From an uncultured Erysipelotrichaceae bacterium (GTDB taxonomy: Bacteria; Bacillota_I; Bacilli_A; RFN20; CAG-826): a stretch of 64,000 nt of DNA. Below are positions 25,665 through 33,959 of this stretch, one piece after another. How positions within the stretch are numbered: the first letter of the stretch is position 1; every line of letters starts with the position of its first letter. The position numbers and the translations under genes were made by a program. The stretch lies in assembly GCA_902802355.1 (NCBI GenBank), contig CADCLU010000005.1, positions 1 through 64,000 of the forward strand. The letters run 5' to 3'. Below the pieces are notes generated by a model. The model had not been told where the DNA came from and did no database searches. It saw only the letters and a program-made list of their open reading frames with translations.

Positions 25665-26186
25665 TCCAAATTCATATGCGCCTTTAAGCTGTTCTTCTGT
25701 GATGTCCCCTACATCATTAAGGGCGAGGCCATCATAGGAGCCTTTGTACTCGACCCCATCGAAGCATTCGACCCAGCCTTCGATGGCGGCAGTCGGTTTT
25801 TTGACCGCTTCAGGATTATCGTCCGCGCAGGTGAAGAGGGCGTACACCTCTTTGAACTTCCTGTCTTCTCTTGGGTAGAGAGGGTTCATTCTGTCGAGGA
25901 AGGTCTTAAGCTGACCGGAGATCGAATAGTAATAGATAGGAGTGACGAAAACGAGGGTATCTGCGCCGTTAACGTCCTCAATCACGTCTTTGACGCTGTC
26001 ATGGAGGACGCATTTGCCAGTCTCTTGGCAAGTCATGCAGCCGATGCAGTATTTCAAATCCATGCGGGAAATGTCGATGATTTTGACCTCATTATGCTCT
26101 TTTAGGCCCTTAACCATCTCATTCATGAGGGTTTTGGAAGTGCTTTTCGCTCTTAAGGAAGAAGTGATGACAGTGACTTTTTTCAT
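25653..26186 (-). CDS. Flavodoxin-family NAD(P)H-dependent FMN oxidoreductase
   Basis: 177 residues with a flavodoxin-like fold: phosphate-binding start VITSSLRAKSTSKTLMNEM, C-x-x-C-M-x-C segment (YCIGCMTCQETGKCV) and TPIYYYSISGQLKTFLDR, the FMN isoalloxazine loop of NADPH-dependent FMN reductases. The cysteine cluster resembles that of iron-sulfur flavoproteins but is incomplete in spacing, so an iron-sulfur cluster is uncertain. Nine bp after cysE, so likely in one transcript with it. Confidence 0.85.
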   Translation of the reverse strand: MKKVTVITSSLRAKSTSKTLMNEMVKGLKEHNEVKIIDISRMDLKYCIGCMTCQETGKCVLHDSVKDVIEDVNGADTLVFVTPIYYYSISGQLKTFLDRMNPLYPREDRKFKEVYALFTCADDNPEAVKKPTAAIEGWVECFDGVEYKGSYDGLALNDVGDITEEQLKGAYEFGSKI

Positions 26187-26195
26187 AATATTCCC

Positions 26196-26960
26196 CTACT
26201 TTATTTCTTTGACTGAGTCATTCGTGTAGATGAGGGTCGTATCTTCAACGACTGAGTTGACGATGAAGACGTTTGAACCGATGGTGACGTTCTCACCGAT
26301 GACGGTATCTCCCCCAAGGATTGAAGCACCGCTATAGATGGTGACGTTGTCCTTGATTGTTGGGTGGCGTTTGATTCCGCTTAAGGCCCTACCCTCTTTC
26401 AAAGAAAGAGCGCCTAAAGTAACGCCATGATAAATCTTCACGTGTTTACCGATCTCTGCAGTCTCTCCGACGACGATTCCGGTTCCATGGTCGATGAAGA
26501 AAGGAGAGCCGATCTTCGCGCCTGGATGGATGTCGATGCCAGTAAGGCTATGGACCTTCTCGGAGATGATGCGAGGGATATATGGGATATCAAGCTCATA
26601 GAGAGCGTGCGAGATTCTGTAATAGGTGATGGCGAGGAAGCCTGGGTAAGCGTAGACGACCTCAGAGAGGGATTCGCATGCTGGGTCGCTTTCGTAGAAG
26701 AAGTCGAGGTCAGCGTATAATTCCTCTTCGATCACAGGGATTTTCTTTAAGAAAGAGTCACACTTCTCTTCATCTATGGAGATATATTCGATGAACATGT
26801 TCTTGATGCGGGAAAGAAGGCTTTTCTTGTGCTCTTCCACGCTGTCATGAAGGGTGTCGAAAGCGCCAGGGAAAAGGTATCTCTTCATGAGATCCATGAA
26901 TTTGTCTAACTCTTCGTAATGAGGCCTTCTCTCGTTTTTGAACACTCTAGATGATTCCAT
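26196..26960 (-). CDS. cysE: Serine O-acetyltransferase
   Basis: Makes O-acetylserine, the acceptor for cysteine synthesis. The N-terminal helical SATase domain is followed from ~residue 150 by left-handed beta-helix hexapeptide repeats; the catalytic segment IDHGTGIVVGETAEIG and the RHPTIKDNVTIYSGASILGG turns are intact. I start at the ATG at 26960 (MESSRVF), which has AAAGGGA upstream; the frame runs 18 codons further but without a site. 254 residues. The longer N-terminal domain resembles the plant/enteric type and the EpsC annotation used for some Firmicutes. No cysK in the window. Confidence 0.9.
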   Translation of the reverse strand: MESSRVFKNERRPHYEELDKFMDLMKRYLFPGAFDTLHDSVEEHKKSLLSRIKNMFIEYISIDEEKCDSFLKKIPVIEEELYADLDFFYESDPACESLSEVVYAYPGFLAITYYRISHALYELDIPYIPRIISEKVHSLTGIDIHPGAKIGSPFFIDHGTGIVVGETAEIGKHVKIYHGVTLGALSLKEGRALSGIKRHPTIKDNVTIYSGASILGGDTVIGENVTIGSNVFIVNSVVEDTTLIYTNDSVKEIK

Positions 26961-27037
26961 GCTGTTCCCTTTTCTTTCTTGCACTGGAAACATTCTACTA
27001 TGTTTCGCTAGCAAAAACCCTTTAATGATTCAAAAAG

Positions 27038-27066
27038 AAAACAAGGAACGCTTTTTGGGCGTTCCC
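27038..27066 (-). terminator. Terminator of the Ig-like lipoprotein gene
   Basis: GGAACGC/GCGTTCC stem and a T-rich run (TTGTTTTC) on the minus strand. Confidence 0.75.
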
Positions 27067-27087
27067 TGTTCTTATTGAAAGGGCTTA

Positions 27088-28623
27088 TTAAGCGGCGATT
27101 GGCTTAAGTGAGAAGTAGTCAAGCTCTGGGCCATCTTCAATCGCGGTCATCGCGATGGTGTTAGTGCCAACGGTGACATTGACGGTGCCAAGTTCGACCT
27201 GGACATAGTCCGCTCCCCAACCGCTTGATAAGGCCTGGGCTGGGAGGGTTTTGCCAGCAAGAGAGACATCGACGGTGTTGAACGTGAGGCTCATTGCCGC
27301 TCCAAGATCCATGTCTTCGTACTGATAGGAGCTATTCATCTTTGGTTTGCCAGTCATGTAGAGTTTCATCTCCTTGGCTTCGGTGGCTTCGAAGGTGACG
27401 GTTAAGGTCTCACCGGCTGGCCAAGTGGAGATAGTGGTTCCGCTTGCTGGGGTGCCTCCGCCCATGCTCCAAGGAGTAGTCGCTTTGATGGCGCCTTCTT
27501 CAGTGACACCGGTTTCGGCTTCGACTTGGATTTCGCCAACTGCTTTCTTAGGAGTGACGTTGATGGTGACTCTAGCGCCATACATGCCATCTTTCTTGGC
27601 AGTGATCTTGACCTGTCCGGTAGCAACGCCGGTGACAAGACCGTTTTCGTCGACGGTAGCGACCGTCTCGTCGCTAGAGAGATAAGTAAGCTCAGTCGTC
27701 TCTGAAGTGATTTGGAGGGTATCCCCCACTTCGATTGTGAGACTCTCTTCGGTATTGGTGATGGCAATGGTTTCTTTGGCTGGGGCCGCGACGGTTGCGA
27801 TGGTCGTATCCGCAGAGCCATAGACCTCTAAGTAATCAAGAGAGAGACCGCCTGCAAGCATCGTGAGCTCAAGGGTGTTCTCGCCTTGGATGAGGTTGAC
27901 GGTTCCTAAAGAGACCTCTGCCCAAGTGGTGTTATATCCATCGACCGTGATCTCACCTTGGATGGTAAGGTCGGCTCCATTGAACTTCGCTGACATGGCT
28001 TCGCCAACATTGACGGTCGAAGAGGCTCCAATATAAGCAAGAAGCTCAGCTTGTTCGGCTTTGCTTGCGGTGAATTTGAGGGTTTCTTTATCGCCTTCGC
28101 CGAAGCTTCCGATATAGGTGGTTCCGTCATCGTTTGTGGTGACTGGGGTGGCAGATCCGTTTCCGAATTCCATTCCGAAGAATGAGGTTGAATACCAACC
28201 ATCGGCACTGACGTGGTCAGCATCTTCGAATTCGACTTTGCCGCTGGCTGGATTTCTTTCGACGGTGATGCTCATGCTTCCTTTGCGGTAGCCTTCTTTT
28301 TCTGCGCTGATGGAGGCGGTTCCAAGTCCGGTGGCGGTGACTTTGCCAGTCTGGTCGACGGTTGCGACTTTCTCATCGGATGACTTGTAGGTGGCGCCTT
28401 CGACGCTCGATTTGATCTGGAGGGTTTCGCCGACATGGAGGGTCTTAGAACCTTCGGTGGTGAGCTCGATCTTCTCTAACTGACTGCTAGAGGCAGTGCT
28501 GGTTTGGCTTCCAGCTGGAGTTGACTCATCGGCTTTGCTTGCCCCGCCATTGCCGCCACAAGAGGCTAAGCACATCGTCAAAGCGAGGGAAGAAAGAAGG
28601 GTCAAGGCTTTGATTTTTTTCAT
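27088..28623 (-). CDS. Lipoprotein with two Ig-like (BIG2) and two CBM6-like modules
   Basis: 511 residues. Lipobox ASC, Ser/Thr linker, then module A: BIG2 domain (LHVGETLQIKSSVEGATYKSSDEKVATVDQTGKVTATGLGTASI) followed by a jelly-roll resembling family 6 carbohydrate-binding modules (FEDADH ... ENTLELTMLAGGLSLDYLEV). Module B repeats the pattern after residue ~280 (IEVGDTLQITS ... SDETVATVDENGLVTGVATGQVKI, then VEAETGVTEEG ... NTIAMTAIEDGPELDYFSL). The repeat of a 2-domain unit implies an internal duplication. Likely binds glycans at the cell surface. No catalytic domain is visible. Confidence 0.85.
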   Translation of the reverse strand: MKKIKALTLLSSLALTMCLASCGGNGGASKADESTPAGSQTSTASSSQLEKIELTTEGSKTLHVGETLQIKSSVEGATYKSSDEKVATVDQTGKVTATGLGTASISAEKEGYRKGSMSITVERNPASGKVEFEDADHVSADGWYSTSFFGMEFGNGSATPVTTNDDGTTYIGSFGEGDKETLKFTASKAEQAELLAYIGASSTVNVGEAMSAKFNGADLTIQGEITVDGYNTTWAEVSLGTVNLIQGENTLELTMLAGGLSLDYLEVYGSADTTIATVAAPAKETIAITNTEESLTIEVGDTLQITSETTELTYLSSDETVATVDENGLVTGVATGQVKITAKKDGMYGARVTINVTPKKAVGEIQVEAETGVTEEGAIKATTPWSMGGGTPASGTTISTWPAGETLTVTFEATEAKEMKLYMTGKPKMNSSYQYEDMDLGAAMSLTFNTVDVSLAGKTLPAQALSSGWGADYVQVELGTVNVTVGTNTIAMTAIEDGPELDYFSLKPIAA

Positions 28624-28698
28624 AAAATCTGAATTTGCTTTATTGCAAATCTCCTTTCATTTCAGGGCTAGATATTCCGTGCCTCTCGCCCTGAGAGG
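28624..28698 (-). promoter_or_regulatory. 5' leader with pseudoknot and hairpin between Shine-Dalgarno and start
   Basis: CCTCTC (28693-28698) pairs with GAGAGG (28682-28687); the loop AGGGC (28688-28692) can pair with GCCCT (28664-28668), an H-type pseudoknot. AAAGGAG follows at 28651-28657, unusually 27 nt before the ATG; a TTTGC/GCAAA hairpin (28634-28649) fills the gap and would bring the site to a normal distance. Confidence 0.45.
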
Positions 28699-28904
28699 GG
28701 ACGCGAAAGAAATAACTCCTGGCAAACGTGCGCTTGGTGCGCGTTGTCTATTTGTTTATCCATGAGAATTATACGTCTAATTAATTTTTTTGAGTCCAAA
28801 ATTATTGGTTATTTGCTGTTATGAAGCGATAATATCCTAGGTTTTATCGGCATTTTCATTATTTGTAAAATTTTGTATGTTTTATAGCGTTTTCTACTAT
28901 TAAC
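28699..28904. other. Intergenic region upstream of the Ig-like lipoprotein
   Basis: AT-rich, no credible gene. A perfect TATAAT lies on the minus strand near 28752-28757; its -35 is unclear. A 31-codon frame starting at 28763 on the minus strand has no ribosome site. Confidence 0.4.
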
Positions 28905-28930
28905 AAAAAGGCACTGGTGATTCAGTGCCT
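28905..28930 (-). terminator. Terminator of the GGDEF gene
   Basis: AGGCACTG/CAGTGCCT stem with a six-base loop and TTTTTG on the minus strand. Confidence 0.85.
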
Positions 28931-28951
28931 TCTTTGATGATTGATAAAAGT

Positions 28952-30019
28952 TTAGATATGACGCCTATTGATGCCGGTTTCTTCGTAGTACTTGTCTTTG
29001 TCGCTATACATCATGGCATCGGATTCTCTTAATAGTTCATCGATGTCTTTATTGCCATCGAGGTTAAGTCCATATCCGATGGCACAGGAGTATTTTGTCT
29101 CGCTGACGTTCTTTTTGATTCTTTCTATGAGGGCAAGAACTTCCTCTTCTTGGACCCTTCTACAAACGATGATGAATTCATCTCCGCCGACACGGTATCC
29201 TGATTCCTTGCCTTTGAGGGCACGACGGAAGCATAAGGACAATGCTGAGAGGGCTTCATCCCCTGCGTCATGACCCTCGGTGTCATTGATGGCTTTGAGA
29301 CCATTCATATCAATTGAGACGAGAGCGCTGATGCTCTTAGGGTCGCGGGAGATGTCCGCGAAATAAGCATGACGATTGAGCAATCCCGTTAAAGAATCCT
29401 TCTTCGTTAGCTGTAAGACCGAGAATTCATAATACGCAAACAAAGCAATGGCGATAGACACAGAGAAGACCTTGGCATAATCGGCTTTGAAGATGAAAGG
29501 CAGGACGAGGCCCGATCCAAGAGCGAAAGCCATAAAGCCAATCGGGATCATCTCAATGAGCCTTTTGTTGCTTCTTCTAACGAGAAGGAAGATGAGGAGG
29601 ACGCTATAGATGCCGACAAAGACATAAGGCGTGACCCAAAGAGGGCCTCTAACCATTTCGTTATTCTCGTTGATGCTAGAGACGATGCCAGTGAAGATGG
29701 AGACGATATCAAGAATAAGAAGAGCGGAGGCTGGAAGATATATGAACCAGCGCATCTTCTTAACAAGAGCGTGGGTGATAAGAGCGATGATGAATGGCGT
29801 TGCGCTATATCTAATCGCCATGAGGACGTTCCTAAGAGCAACGTTATCCGTCGAGAATTCGATATAGACGATAATCGACAAAATGAAAATAGAGACAATC
29901 AAAACGTATAGGCGGATGATAGACCTTTTCTCAAGGAAAACCGTGGTCGCCAAAGATATGGCAAAAGCCAAGAGGATAAGGATCAAGGCCCAGTTCTGGA
30001 GAAGATACTCTTTAAACAT
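28952..30019 (-). CDS. Diguanylate cyclase with seven-span membrane sensor
   Basis: 355 residues. The first ~195 residues contain seven hydrophobic spans in a membrane-sensor arrangement; the rest is a GGDEF domain. The key pieces are present: SLTGLLNRHAYF start, SIDMNGLKAINDTEGHDAGDEAL, GYRVGGDEFIIV with an intact GGDEF active site, and a late ELLRESDAMMYSDK. It should make cyclic di-GMP from two GTP. No EAL protein or c-di-GMP riboswitch was seen in this window. The promoter contains the palindrome TTGTACAA at 30040-30047, also found twice before the histidine-kinase gene. Confidence 0.9.
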   Translation of the reverse strand: MFKEYLLQNWALILILLAFAISLATTVFLEKRSIIRLYVLIVSIFILSIIVYIEFSTDNVALRNVLMAIRYSATPFIIALITHALVKKMRWFIYLPASALLILDIVSIFTGIVSSINENNEMVRGPLWVTPYVFVGIYSVLLIFLLVRRSNKRLIEMIPIGFMAFALGSGLVLPFIFKADYAKVFSVSIAIALFAYYEFSVLQLTKKDSLTGLLNRHAYFADISRDPKSISALVSIDMNGLKAINDTEGHDAGDEALSALSLCFRRALKGKESGYRVGGDEFIIVCRRVQEEEVLALIERIKKNVSETKYSCAIGYGLNLDGNKDIDELLRESDAMMYSDKDKYYEETGINRRHI

Positions 30020-30081
30020 ATGGGTTTTCTATATTTTCATTGTACAACAATACCGAAAAGAATGTAGACATATGCACGCAA

Positions 30082-30112
30082 AGAAAAAGCGCGCCCCTTA
30101 TGGAAGCGCGCC
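30082..30112 (-). terminator. Strong terminator after the small hydrophobic reading frame
   Basis: GGCGCGC/GCGCGC stem with an 11-nt loop, then TTTTTC on the minus strand. Confidence 0.8.
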
Positions 30113-30126
30113 TTCAGTCGTTCGTT

Positions 30127-30198
30127 TTAAAGAGAAATGGTTACCGCAAGATAGACAATTGCGGTAAACGAAAGATTGATGATTGATGCAATTAGCAT
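30127..30198 (-). CDS. Possible 23-residue hydrophobic peptide
   Basis: ATG at 30198 with AGGA 9 nt upstream opens a 23-codon frame (MLIASIINLSF ... AVTISL), almost wholly hydrophobic, ending 15 nt before a strong terminator. It could be a one-span membrane peptide or type I toxin-like. Within it lies a perfect 9-bp inverted repeat (TTACCGCAA/TTGCGGTAA), so an RNA structure is an alternative reading of the conserved-looking segment. Confidence 0.35.
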   Translation of the reverse strand: MLIASIINLSFTAIVYLAVTISL

Positions 30199-30208
30199 GT
30201 CTAAAGTC

Positions 30209-31282
30209 CTATTTGTTTTTATCGACGCCAACGGATTTCCTGGCTTTTTCAAAGAAAACAGCCTGGGAGAACGTGATGGCTGAGATAGCTGGGAAAAGAA
30301 GGCCAAGGGAGAATATGGTTACACCACGGCCTCTCTTTTTAAAAATCCCCTCGCGGTAGCCTTTATATGTCAGGTACTGTTTTGAATTGAACTCAAACGC
30401 GCAGATGCGGTCAGCTTTGGCATAACCTTCCCTTCTTGGTTTGCAATTATTTAGGTTTTCGACACGGATGGTGATCGTGTCGCCATAATCCAGGTCCGTG
30501 AAAATGGGACTAAGAATACGATCGACAACTTCGGAAGGCATTTGGTATTCGACGTCACTACCTTTGATATAGAAGAAATAATCGGGGGTGCGTCTATTTG
30601 TGAAGCTGACTGCTTCGAATTCTCCGGTGACGAGGACTGTGTCTTTCTCATAGACCGGCCTGTCAAAAGGGCTCAAAAATAACGAGAGGGTCATAACGGC
30701 CACGCCCAGTGCGAAGATAACGATTGAGTAAATCTTGTTTTTCTTCATCTTCTTTGGATCGTTCCAGAAGTATCTTGGGTCAACGAAATCCTCAACGACC
30801 GTTTCAGGGTCTTTTCTCTCGATGATCTTATCGAGGATAGGATCAACGCCAAAGAAAGCGGCCTTGCGTCCGTCTTTGAAATAGAAGGTGAAATCTAGAG
30901 GTCCACGGCGAATCTTCTTTATCTCGGATATCTTTCTTTTTCTCGTTTTGAAGAAAAGCCTTACGTGGATCTCGTCTCCTTTGATGGCGACGAAGCCAAG
31001 GAGGACGAAAAAGAGCTGAATCGACCCAGCTAAGCCAATTACGGAGCCAAGGATGAAGAGAGGAGCCTGAATCGACCCATTCCTATCGAAAACCATAAGA
31101 ATCGCGCATCCGGCCAAGCACGCTAGGCCAACGGCGGTAATTACGATCCCGGAGATCAAATGATACCCAGTTGGTTTTGTCTTCAGTTCATAGGAAGCCT
31201 TATTTGGCAGCTTATAAAAAAGAAAACCCATCACGAGGATGAGAAGAATGACCGAAGCGACGATTATAGATTGCAACAACAT
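30209..31282 (-). CDS. Membrane protein of unknown function
   Basis: 357 residues. Three N-terminal spans, then a cytoplasmic region with a PH-like short strand pattern (GDEIHVRLFFKTRKRKISEIKKIRRGPLDFTFYFKDGRKAAFFG), two more spans, a second soluble domain and a C-terminal span. No match to a named family. Expressed from a leaderless-type promoter; followed by the small hydrophobic frame. Confidence 0.75.
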   Translation of the reverse strand: MLLQSIIVASVILLILVMGFLFYKLPNKASYELKTKPTGYHLISGIVITAVGLACLAGCAILMVFDRNGSIQAPLFILGSVIGLAGSIQLFFVLLGFVAIKGDEIHVRLFFKTRKRKISEIKKIRRGPLDFTFYFKDGRKAAFFGVDPILDKIIERKDPETVVEDFVDPRYFWNDPKKMKKNKIYSIVIFALGVAVMTLSLFLSPFDRPVYEKDTVLVTGEFEAVSFTNRRTPDYFFYIKGSDVEYQMPSEVVDRILSPIFTDLDYGDTITIRVENLNNCKPRREGYAKADRICAFEFNSKQYLTYKGYREGIFKKRGRGVTIFSLGLLFPAISAITFSQAVFFEKARKSVGVDKNK

Positions 31283-31289
31283 GAGATAA

Positions 31290-31295
31290 ATTATA
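31290..31295 (-). promoter_or_regulatory. -10 box placed for a leaderless transcript
   Basis: Consensus TATAAT ends 7 nt before the ATG at 31282; a TTGCTA -35 lies 18 bp upstream. No ribosome site exists. Confidence 0.5.
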
Positions 31296-31321
31296 CGGAA
31301 AAGGGTTCATTTATAGCAAAT

Positions 31322-31351
31322 GAAAAGGGCGTTTTCCCTAGCAAAACGCCC
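31322..31351 (-). terminator. Terminator of the TfoX-like gene
   Basis: Nine-base stem GGGCGTTTT/AAAACGCCC with TTTTC on the minus strand. Confidence 0.8.
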
Positions 31352-31360
31352 CTATTTTTA

Positions 31361-31648
31361 CTATTTGAGGTCGGAGATGAGTTTCTCCACTACCTCTTTG
31401 ATCTCGTCTGGGTCCTCGCTATCGACTGCGTACATCATCGATCCCCCAGGATAAGGGAGAGCCTCGCTAAAGCCATAACCCGAGAGGGATTTGGTCTTTT
31501 TGACGAGGAAGCGGTTGTCGTATATCCCTCCAAAGACCTTGCCGTCTTTATAGATGACATATTCGCCCATCATCTTGCGATAGGTGATGCCACTTACCTC
31601 ATGAAGAAGGTCAAGGACATATAGAAGGAAATCGTTATCGGATGCCAT
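31361..31648 (-). CDS. TfoX N-terminal domain protein
   Basis: 95 residues, essentially one TfoX-N domain: ITYRKMMGEYVIYKDGKVFGGIYDNRFLVKKTKS and the late EALPYPGGSMMYAVDSEDPDEI. TfoX/Sxy is a competence regulator in gammaproteobacteria, but stand-alone short relatives are widespread and unlinked to competence. Two spaces down from the unknown 112-residue gene; no competence genes nearby. Confidence 0.85.
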   Translation of the reverse strand: MASDNDFLLYVLDLLHEVSGITYRKMMGEYVIYKDGKVFGGIYDNRFLVKKTKSLSGYGFSEALPYPGGSMMYAVDSEDPDEIKEVVEKLISDLK

Positions 31649-31671
31649 GCTTTAATGATAGCCGAAGCCAC

Positions 31672-32010
31672 TTATAGTTCCGAGTAGAAACCGCTTTTGC
31701 CGGTATCTTCTTTGTCGACTATTTCGAAGCTGGCGCCAAGACCTAAGATACAGCCGATCTTTTTGATCAGTATCCTCTTGTTTGGGTCATCGACGTCTTT
31801 GATGAAAGATTCCATATCCGAATTGTCGATGTGAAGATGGGTCATTGAACAAAGCCTTTCCTTGCCGAAGATCTTCTTCTTCACGAGGCAATCGACATAG
31901 GTCTCATTTGGGTCTTCGTAGAACTTCAAGATGATGTTGCCAAGGTTCCATTCTGGGGATTCTCCCAAGGTTATGGTTCCTTTATGGATGTTTGAGAAAC
32001 AAGTGTTCAT
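31672..32010 (-). CDS. Hypothetical protein
   Basis: 112 residues, no signal peptide, no recognised domain; balanced charge, with a MTHLHIDNSDMESFIKDVDD segment. It starts 5 nt after the stop of the large lipoprotein, with no ribosome site, and so may be translationally coupled to it. Confidence 0.6.
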   Translation of the reverse strand: MNTCFSNIHKGTITLGESPEWNLGNIILKFYEDPNETYVDCLVKKKIFGKERLCSMTHLHIDNSDMESFIKDVDDPNKRILIKKIGCILGLGASFEIVDKEDTGKSGFYSEL

Positions 32011-32015
32011 GGTCG

Positions 32016-33707
32016 TTATTTAGCAAACAGCGATGAGAAATCGTAGGTGGATACAACCACATGTCTGAGAGAATCAACAATCATAGTTCTCTCATCAAGC
32101 ACATAGAACTCATTACCTGCGATGGTGAACGAGTATTTCGACATGTATTGAAGCCTATTGGTCTCCTGTTCCGTCAAATAGCTGCCATCAGATTTGAAAA
32201 GAATTTTGTCGGCGTTTTGGAGGACTTTTGGCTCAAGATTTTTCCACAAAGGGGTCACGTTTATTTCCGTGTGTCCATCCCTGAGGCGTTTATAGTTGTC
32301 GCTGTAACTCGTTGCGTAAGAATAGTCTTTGAAACAGTTGACCAAATAGAAAGAGGTGCCGTGTTCGAAGAATGGGCCATATTCATTCAACGTGTAAGTC
32401 TGGCTGCTGGTTTTGAAATTATGATGACCCGCTGGGTAGATGTCATTAACCAAAGCAGGATCAATTGGGACGACTGTTCCTTCTAAAAGGTTGAAGCTAG
32501 TTTTAGTAGCCTCCCCTTCTTTAGCGACAGAGACATACATGAATGGATATTCCTCTTCGCTAAAAGCGTTGAAGTCTCCACCAGGAATATATTCGTGGGA
32601 GTACTCAATAAGCTCATTCTTGTTAAAGCTCCAACCCATCGTTTGCATTAGAGTCGGCATATCAGAACGATCTTCTAAGGTGTCGAAATCAAAATATATC
32701 TCGAATCCATAGCCTGAGACGCAGGCTTCAACGAAGTACGTTCCTTCTTCCATGCCTTGGATAGCGCCTTCAAAACTCACGATGACGTTGTCTTGGTGGT
32801 TGTTAGCGGCCGCTTGAACAAAAAGGCAGTCTCCATAATAACCGACAGGCAAATCGGTCAATAAATCATCGTAATTGCCGTTATTCCTGACGAGGTTCGT
32901 GGTGATGCAGTAGGCCTTATCCGCAGTTGCGTGTTCAACGACGAATGTGTTTTCTCTTTGCCCCGCCCTCATCGTGACTGGGGTTCTAGAGCTATCCGCC
33001 GTGGTAACGCTGAAATTGAAGGAGTCGGCGTTAAGGAAGTTTTGCCACTCAACGGTTATCGTTGGATTTGAATAATCCAAGATGCCTTTGCCAACCAAAC
33101 GATTAAGCTTCAAAACGTTTTTGGAGTAGTAATAGTCAGTGTTGTATTTTTCAACGACGATCCGATGGTCTTCGAAATTCATCTCATAATCCCAAATTTT
33201 AGGATCGTCCAATCTGAATAGCTCTTTGTCATTGTGGTAATCGTATACGCGAACCCAAAAGCCGGCATTTTTCAAACTACGCCCATCAGCGGTCGTATAA
33301 ATGAAATCAAGATAGCCGTCTTTATTGGCATCGGCCAAAAACAAAGAATCAAGCGTGCCTACAAAAGACTTGTCTTCACCCTTAACGTAAAGACTGCTCA
33401 AATACAAAGTGAAATCCTCATTCAGGCTATCGACCCTGAAAGAAAGGCCGCCGCTAGGGATTTGTTCATTCGCTTGCTTAATGACGATGACGCCGTTATC
33501 CATCTCGCGGACGCTGGCTTGTGGGAATTCGCTGCTAGAGGTCTCTGGAACGCTGGTTCCTCCTGAACAGGTTACAGATTGAGCACTACTAGAAGATTCA
33601 GGAACGCTTCCGAGAGAGTCATCAACTCTTGGCGTATCTTGGCAGCTGCTTAGCGCGAAAGCGCTGAGCATTGCGATGAATAACGATCTGTTCTTAATGC
33701 TTTTCAT
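32016..33707 (-). CDS. Large lipoprotein of unknown function
   Basis: 563 residues from the ATG at 33707, which has AGGAGG six nt upstream; the frame upstream is not used. Lipobox LSSC, then a Ser-rich linker (SSSAQSVTCSGG), then ~500 residues of mostly beta-type sequence. One part (FLADANKDGYLDFIYTTADG) resembles an FG-GAP/dockerin-like calcium loop in having D-x-N-x-D-G-x-x-D, which suggests a secreted, calcium-stabilised beta-rich protein. Rich in aromatic residues, as in carbohydrate-binding surfaces. Function unknown. Confidence 0.75.
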   Translation of the reverse strand: MKSIKNRSLFIAMLSAFALSSCQDTPRVDDSLGSVPESSSSAQSVTCSGGTSVPETSSSEFPQASVREMDNGVIVIKQANEQIPSGGLSFRVDSLNEDFTLYLSSLYVKGEDKSFVGTLDSLFLADANKDGYLDFIYTTADGRSLKNAGFWVRVYDYHNDKELFRLDDPKIWDYEMNFEDHRIVVEKYNTDYYYSKNVLKLNRLVGKGILDYSNPTITVEWQNFLNADSFNFSVTTADSSRTPVTMRAGQRENTFVVEHATADKAYCITTNLVRNNGNYDDLLTDLPVGYYGDCLFVQAAANNHQDNVIVSFEGAIQGMEEGTYFVEACVSGYGFEIYFDFDTLEDRSDMPTLMQTMGWSFNKNELIEYSHEYIPGGDFNAFSEEEYPFMYVSVAKEGEATKTSFNLLEGTVVPIDPALVNDIYPAGHHNFKTSSQTYTLNEYGPFFEHGTSFYLVNCFKDYSYATSYSDNYKRLRDGHTEINVTPLWKNLEPKVLQNADKILFKSDGSYLTEQETNRLQYMSKYSFTIAGNEFYVLDERTMIVDSLRHVVVSTYDFSSLFAK

Positions 33708-33796
33708 ATAATGCCTCCTGTTTTTTCTATACCAATAAGACGGGGAAAAGCGGCAAAACCGCTCACCTTGGTCCACATAATTTCACAAGATAAGAA

Positions 33797-33826
33797 AAAA
33801 AGCACTTTGTATTTTCACAAAATGCC
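33797..33826 (-). terminator. Terminator of tRNA-Thr
   Basis: GCA(T/C)TTTGT-type nine-base stem (33802-33825) followed by seven T on the minus strand. Confidence 0.75.
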
Positions 33827-33836
33827 TGCTTTCGAT

Positions 33837-33910
33837 TGGTGCCCCGCCGCAGAGTCGAACTACGAATTGATCCTTACCATGGATCTGTTATGCCGTTTAA
33901 CTAGCGGGGC
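33837..33910 (-). tRNA. tRNA-Thr (anticodon GGT)
   Basis: Acceptor GCCCCGC/GCGGGGC, D-arm GTTA/TAAC, anticodon stem GATCC/GGATC with loop ATGGTAA (anticodon GGT), T-arm CGTAG/CTGCG with loop TTCGACT, and an encoded CCA end. 74 nt. Confidence 0.93.
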
Positions 33911-33959
33911 AGCGAGTAGAATTATAGTTTCTTAAGAAACAACGCGCAAGAGTTAATGA

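Noticed and set aside
28660-28730. GEMM-like (cyclic di-GMP riboswitch) look of the plus strand, GGGACGCGAAAG
   Set aside because: No gene follows on the plus strand and the second conserved half of the motif is missing.
28673-28763. A 31-codon leader-peptide frame (minus strand) before the Ig-like lipoprotein
   Set aside because: No ribosome site and nothing in the residues to suggest attenuation; it overlaps the pseudoknot arms.
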